DNA of 64,000 nucleotides from Berberis thunbergii (lineage: Eukaryota > Streptophyta > Magnoliopsida > Ranunculales > Berberidaceae). Location of the stretch: assembly GCA_003290165.1 (NCBI GenBank), contig QNQO01001156.1, positions 1 to 64,000 on the forward strand. The letters run 5' to 3'. Below the pieces are notes generated by a model that made no database searches, was not told where the DNA came from, and saw nothing but the letters and a program-made list of their open reading frames with translations. Of this stretch, positions 58,621 through 64,000 are shown one piece after another. The first letter of the stretch is position 1. Every line of letters begins with the position of its first letter. Both the position numbers and the translations under genes were made by a program.

Positions 58621-60190
58621 TAGTAAAGAATAAACAGTGATCGTTTCAGACCGGAGATTAGAGGGCTCGCTAACTAACACTAAGGGTAAATAAAAAACAA
58701 CTAACAAACTAAATAAGAAAATGTTAGGGGATTGAATTTTTTAATAAACTAAAAATTACTAAGAAGATTATTGTAAGACTAATAAAAAATTAAAAAAAGC
58801 CTATGATGAGAAATTAGCTAAGTGTTTCATCTCCACACACCAAACATATGCTCATGAACTAAACTTCAAAAATTTATTTACTAACTCATGAATGACAATG
58901 CTCAAGATTAACCGTGACCACACTGCATCAACCTTATTATTTTTCCTAAATTCGTTGAATTAAACTCAACGTCGCTTCAAACTAATTTTTTCAAGCTATA
59001 TAATCAGAAGTCGCGAGTTAGATAAACAATCCAAGATCATTAAGTTCTATGGAAAATATTAAGTTCTAATTTGTTCTTAACCTAGATTTTTACTTAACCT
59101 TACCAACGTTTCTTGGTATTTGCTACTCGTGAATATAAAAATATAACTATTAGGTGAAACTTTCCTATACTCTAGCACCAAATCCTAGCATGCTTACTAA
59201 GTTGGAGACCTTAACAAACATGTGAAAATAAGTTCTCTATAAAGTAGTTAAGCAACACATATTCACTTATTAACAAGGAAAAATTGAATCTAATTAATCC
59301 ATAAACACATGTTCGGGCTTTGAATCCAGCCCTAGCTAAAAGTGGTTTAGCTAGACATATTAATTGTTGTTGAACAACAATCCACAGTTAAATATCAACT
59401 AAAAATAAGAAAAGATTTAAGAGATGAAAGATAAACAATATTGTTGCTTGCACGTGGTGGTGGAGAAAATATTGTTGGGTGCTGATAACGTGAGGGATGA
59501 TGATAAAATACTCTTTCTTAGATCTACGATCTTCTATGTGTGTTGTTGTTGTGAGAAAAGTGCGAGAGAGATGAAATAGTATGAAAGGCGATCGGTGCGT
59601 GGTGGACGTGGTTGGTGTTTAGGAGGTTGTGATCGATGGCGAGATGGGTCTGGACGACGATGAGGTTATGTGGCTGGTCTGCTACTGAGAGAAGATGGGT
59701 CTGTATGGCGATGGGTGAAGGGATATTTCCAATGGAGATTAACGTGATTTGTGCGATGGAGTGTTGTTTGTGTGTGGTGCGATTGTGTTAAGATAGTTTG
59801 TGGTTTACTAGCTGATGGAGGCAAAGAGGGAGGAAGGTGATGTCTGTGTGAGATGGATTAAGGGCAATGGAAGTTGTGAGGTTGCAAGTGGGGTGATGAT
59901 GATCGAGATTGTCGTCTGTGGTCGAATTAAGGTGGCGATGGGGCTGACTGGTGGTGTGGTTGATGTCGTAAGGATAAAGGGATGATGACAATGGGGACTG
60001 TCGACTGTGGTTGGATCGCTAGCGGCTACGAGATGGTGAGCGGGGGTGGTTATCTCTTGAGAGCCAAGTATTATTCCATTTATAGATGTTTTCTCTAGGT
60101 TTCCTTGTTTATGCAGTTTTCTGTCTCCACATGTCTTCCTAATTCAAACCAATTTGCATATTTTATCTTTTATTATGGAATTCTGCTATT
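58621..60190. other. Unassigned DNA
   Basis: Low-complexity AT-rich DNA, then a G-rich stretch (59450-60050) of GATGGGT/GTGGTG-type words. It could be part of an LTR of the Athila-like element to the right, but I see no matching copy or border. Confidence 0.4.
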
Positions 60191-60363
60191 TTTTTTTGTT
60201 TTTTTTTGGAAGGCGAGCATGGTTTTAAGGATCCCATAACCTATCAATGACCTATAGGTCAACACCCATTAGAAAGTAACCATGCCGCAGGTCGGATTCG
60301 AAGCTAGGACGTGGGGGACAAACCCACATAGTCCTAGCCACTAGGCCATAACACCATTGGCAA
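60191..60363 (-). mobile_element. tRNA-derived SINE
   Basis: On the - strand the head has an A-box-like TGGCCTAGTGGCTAGG (its complement lies at 60333-60348) and a B-box-like CTTCGAATCC (60294-60303), the internal RNA polymerase III promoter. The body is short and ends in an A-rich tail, seen as a T tract at 60191-60210. GGAATTCTGCTATT repeats at 60177-60190 and 60364-60377, a perfect 14-bp target duplication. Length (about 173 bp) and layout fit plant tRNA-derived SINEs. Confidence 0.92.
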
Positions 60364-60377
60364 GGAATTCTGCTATT

Positions 60378-62299
60378 GCAACCTACACAAACACAAAAGC
60401 ATAATTACTGCAAAAAATAACACACAGTAGCGTAGAAAGTATGGAGAAATACAATAATAAAAATTGCATAAATATGTTTTTATCAAATTCCATACACTTA
60501 GCTTTTGCTAGTCCCCGAGCAAATAAAAAAAACAAAAATAAGACTCAATGACTCAACCTAAAATTTTCAACATTTGTCTCAGAGATTTTAAACGGATCAT
60601 GACATAATAAGACTCTTTATAAACACAAGGTAAAGTCCACATCATTCAAAAACCAGTACTTCATAGCAATGATATGAAATTTTACAATTAAATCAATCCA
60701 TGCAATAGGTGAAACTCAAACACATGCCAAAAATAATTAACTCAAAAATCTCACTGGATGCATTTTTATCCAGTGATTGTCTGGTTAAATCACTCTTCCT
60801 ATTCTAGTTATATGCGCTCATACATGATAACAAGAAAGAAAGACATTTTCAGACATGTTTATTTATTTTTCAAATATATGATCTCATGGAAGGAATGCTA
60901 CTATTTGAATACAAGAACTAGTAAACCATATGCTCATACCTTATTCGGATCTCCATATAGTGACATTGCACAACATACTCAATCAAAAGGTTTTAATTCA
61001 GGTTGTAATGTGCCCAAGGGAAGAGAAAGACCGGACAAGGAAATTACAAACGGCTTAAGAAAATGGTGAAAGCATGCAATGAAATTAAGGACATTAGCAA
61101 ATAATCACATGGTTCAAAACATACAACGTAAATGCAACACTGTCTCACCAACTCATGCAAAACATGCAAGAGACAACTCACTCATAACGAAGAGTTTTCG
61201 GCAATTATTTTGCATCTACTGAAAATGAGAAGAGTTGGATTATCTATATAGTACTAAAATATTGAACGAGTATAGACAAAGGGCTTGTATCCCTTTTGTA
61301 GCTTTGTACCAATCTTTTCTTCATTATCTACCTTAGGGTCTTCCCCCACACTTGTTTTTCAACATAACTTGAACCACAATAAATTATTTATAAAACAATT
61401 TATGCTTCAATCTTATGTATGAAAATTAGGGTAACAAAACAAAAAGACTTAATAACAGGCTCAACGGGGTAACCTAAAGGAAATTTATCATGGACACAAG
61501 TTTCTTTGGTGATGGTGGAAACTAAGGTGCCTTTATCATGTCAAACATGTCGTACAATTCAATATAATGTTGTGAACAAATTACCACAAGTTCTAGTGTT
61601 CAGTCCTTAATTATGAAAGCAAACCAAGTAGCAACCAAAGCAAACAAAAAATGAGATCATGCAAAAAATTTATTATGGACAAGAAAGTGAAAGATGAACT
61701 AACTAAAAATTCTTAGAATAAAGGAACAATAGTCTCAAAACCCATACAAGGGTTATATTGAATTAAATTCAATTAAGAATGCTATGAGTACCAATTACCC
61801 AGTTGATTAAATGTGCATTCACATATGATAACCATGAATAAACATTAACCAAATAATAACTTATGAATTAACTTAAAGTCATGCAATTAAAAACCAAATC
61901 TCATTATTGTGTTGGAAAGTATCCTAAGACAAACAACTACGAATTTTTTTTAAACTGACACTAATACCAACAAAATAAAAAAAAATGATAATTTTTTATT
62001 TTATATGGATTTTTACTTTTTTCAATTTTTTTACAACAAAAACAACGTTGTTCCCCCAGACTTAATCCTAACATTGTTATCAATATTGACAAATTAGAGC
62101 ACATGCAATAAAAGATTTAAAAGAAAAAAAGCAAACAACAAGCAAAAGCAAAAATAACAAAAATAATGGGATAAAGAAAGCAAATTTAATTGAGTTGGCT
62201 CCCACGAAACGCTTGTTTAACGTCGTGCAGTCTGACGACATCTCCTCAAAATAAACGGGAACATGGAGTGATATGTTCTCCACATCATGCTCCAAAAAT
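60378..62299. other. Probable non-coding 3' region of the Athila-like element
   Basis: No coding frame recognised. Purine tracts seen from the - strand (ACAAGTGTGGGGGAAG near 61335-61350 and TAAGTCTGGGGGAACAACG near 62047-62065) resemble tracts in the region between pol and the 3' LTR of Athila/Tat elements. No LTR border could be placed. Confidence 0.45.
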
Positions 62300-64000
62300 G
62301 TACCATAATAGAGCTTAAGTCATGCCTATTCACCTTGAACTCCTTATCGGTTGTGAAACTTTTAATTGTATAGTTATGGGGAAAAACATTAGTAATAATG
62401 AAAGGACCAACTCATCTAGAACGTAACTTATCGGAAAAAAGTCGAAGAGGTGACTGGAAAAGTAAGATTTTCTGTCCAACAACAAAAGTCTTTTCACGGA
62501 TCACGCGATCATGAAAAGCTTAGGTTTTCTCCTTCTAAATCCTTGTACTCTCATATGCTTCATTACGAAACTCTTCATGCTCATTCAACTGCAATTTCCT
62601 ACGAAAACCGACATCAACAATGTTCATATTGTAACTCTTGATTGCCTAATGCACCCTATGTTCTAGCTGAACTGGTAGATGGAATGGCTTGCCATATGAA
62701 ATCTGAAAGGAAGGCATCCCTATAAGTGTCTTATATGCCCACAAAACATCATTAAACCGCATGCTCGAATATTTGTGGGTGGGCTTTATTGTCTTCTCAA
62801 GGATGCCCTTGATTTCGCGGTTTGAAACTTTAGTGTGTCCACTTGTTTGGTGGTGATAAGATGTCAAAACCTTATGTGTGACGTCGTACTTATTCAAATC
62901 TTCAATTATACGACTGCAGAAGTTGGAACCTCCATCATTTACAATCACTCATGGCATTCCAAACCTTGAAAAAATGTTAGAACAAATAAACTCTACAACC
63001 ACCTTGAAATCTAATCAACGACAAGCAATATATAAATGAAACCATTAGAAGAAAAGAATGGACCCATTAAATCAATGCCCCACACGTTAAAAATTTCCAC
63101 ATTATGTATAGGATGTTGTGACATTTGATCCCTAGGGCTAAGTTACATGTCCTTTGGCATTGGTCAAAACTCATGCAAAGAAACCTAGCATCCTTAAGTA
63201 AGCCAACAAAATCCACACTCTAAAACCTTACAAGTTTTTCTTTGAGTTCCAAAATGTCATCCACAAGCATAAGAATGACAATATGTCAATATCGAATTAA
63301 TTTCTTAATCAGACACACATCTTCTAATCAATTGATCCACACAATGCTTCTACAAAAAAGGATCATGCTACTTTTTTGAGCTTATCCTTCTGAACTCTAG
63401 TCAAGGTGTTCAAAATTTATTTAGATATAAGGTAATTCACAATATCGGCATGGTTCAGTTAACTTAACTAAAAGTAATTGCTCATTAGGAAAATTCTTTA
63501 GAATGGCAAGGGTTCCTCATTGAGCACCAATCGGCTTAAATGTTCGGCCACCACGTTTCCACTCCCTTTCTTATCCTTGATCTTCACATCAAACTCTTGA
63601 AGAAGAAGCATCCAACTTATAAGTCTTGGTTTCGCCCCTTTTTTCGTAAGCAAGTACTTTAAAGTTTCATGATCAAAGAAAATAATAACTTTAGTTACAA
63701 TTAAATAAGATTGAAATTTCTTTAAAGAAAATACAATAGCTAAAAGTTCTTTTTGGTCGTGGAATAATTCAATTGAGTATCATTCAAATTTCAGGAGGCA
63801 TAGTAGATGACGTGGATACATTTTTCCTCCGTTGGCCATGAACTGCTCCTAAGGCATAATATGATGCGTCGCACATAATCTCAAATAGAAGACTCTAATC
63901 TAGTAGCGCAATGATAGGTGTCAATGTCAAAAACTACTTAATCTTGTCAAACGCCTTCTGATAGTCCACACTAAATTCAAATGGCACATTTTTTTTGTAG
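62300..64000 (-). pseudogene. Athila/Tat-like pol relic (RNase H-integrase), truncated by window
   Basis: Read on the - strand, from right to left: RT/RNase H junction near 63990-63780 (VDYQKAFDKIK, LLFEIMCDASYYALGAVHGQ); a poorly preserved middle; the integrase core at 62948-62646 with VNDGGSNFCS (catalytic Asp), HHQTSGHTKVSNREIKGILE (Glu of the DDE triad) and LWAYKT; and an integrase C-terminal piece at about 62530-62440 (HDRVIREKTFVVGQKILLFQ). V-S-N-R-E-I-K is characteristic of Athila/Tat integrases. Stops and frame changes abound. Confidence 0.85.

Noticed and set aside
59450..60050. G-rich region as a coding exon of a host gene
   Set aside because: Frames are short and repetitive (DDNLDHHHP-like on the - strand) with no recognisable domain.
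60294..60348. A tRNA gene on the - strand (A and B boxes)
   Set aside because: No cloverleaf could be drawn, and the A-rich tail plus 14-bp duplication identify a SINE.

Overview
This is nuclear DNA of a flowering plant, from a repeat-rich intergenic region. It is AT-rich and built from layered LTR retrotransposons, two very large CACTA (En/Spm-type) DNA transposons, one SINE and one LINE remnant. There are no operons and no complete host gene. Every recognisable host-gene sequence is an intron-containing fragment inside a CACTA element and resembles a plant protein family. The species cannot be named from this window. Family names come from recognising motifs; no database search was run.

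Layout. 1-19534 is a Ty3/gypsy chromovirus of Tekay/Del type ('Tekay-1'): partial 5' LTR, Met-tRNA primer site, decayed gag-pol, and a 3' LTR split by CACTA-A (6148-17793, TSD TTT). 19535-20602 and 31901-32345 are a tandem-repeat zone of a Tat-lineage gypsy element ('Tat-1'), split by CACTA-B (20603-31900, TSD TCT). 32405-38518 is the antisense extra ORF of Tat-1, split by a 3.4-kb solo Tekay-type LTR (33382-36774, TSD CAACG/CAACA). 38636-39239 is the Tat-1 3' LTR. 39240-41482 is the leader, primer site and LTR of a reverse-strand Copia element. 43094-54535 is a second Copia element (TSD AAACA) carrying a nested, RT-less Tat element (45943-53913). 55150-57023 is another reverse-strand Copia end. 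57845-58620 is a LINE scrap, 60191-60363 a SINE with a 14-bp TSD, and 62300-64000 a reverse-strand Athila-like pol relic.

The main result is that both CACTA elements are serial gene-capture (Pack-CACTA) elements. CACTA-A carries recognisable exons, with introns, of at least eight unrelated host genes: ChaC-like gamma-glutamylcyclotransferase, a MINU-type SNF2 ATPase, an ATM-like kinase, an ERECTA-type LRR kinase, a YSL transporter, a glyoxylate-reductase-type dehydrogenase, the 24-kDa subunit of complex I, and a dsRNA-binding domain. CACTA-B carries at least five more: SYP4 syntaxin, HCF101, an SRRM1-like PWI splicing factor, a PGAP1-like hydrolase and a DUF726 protein. Within each element all identified captures point the same way. 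The two elements share a nearly identical ~150-bp segment next to one end, which shows they are relatives in opposite orientation, although their palindromic subterminal repeats differ completely.

The first two captures of CACTA-A join in phase across eight exons. They give an unbroken 266-codon chimeric frame (cyclotransferase plus SNF2 segment) that starts just downstream of a block of short promoter-like repeats. This is the best candidate for a new transposon-made gene here. Most of the rest is degenerate.
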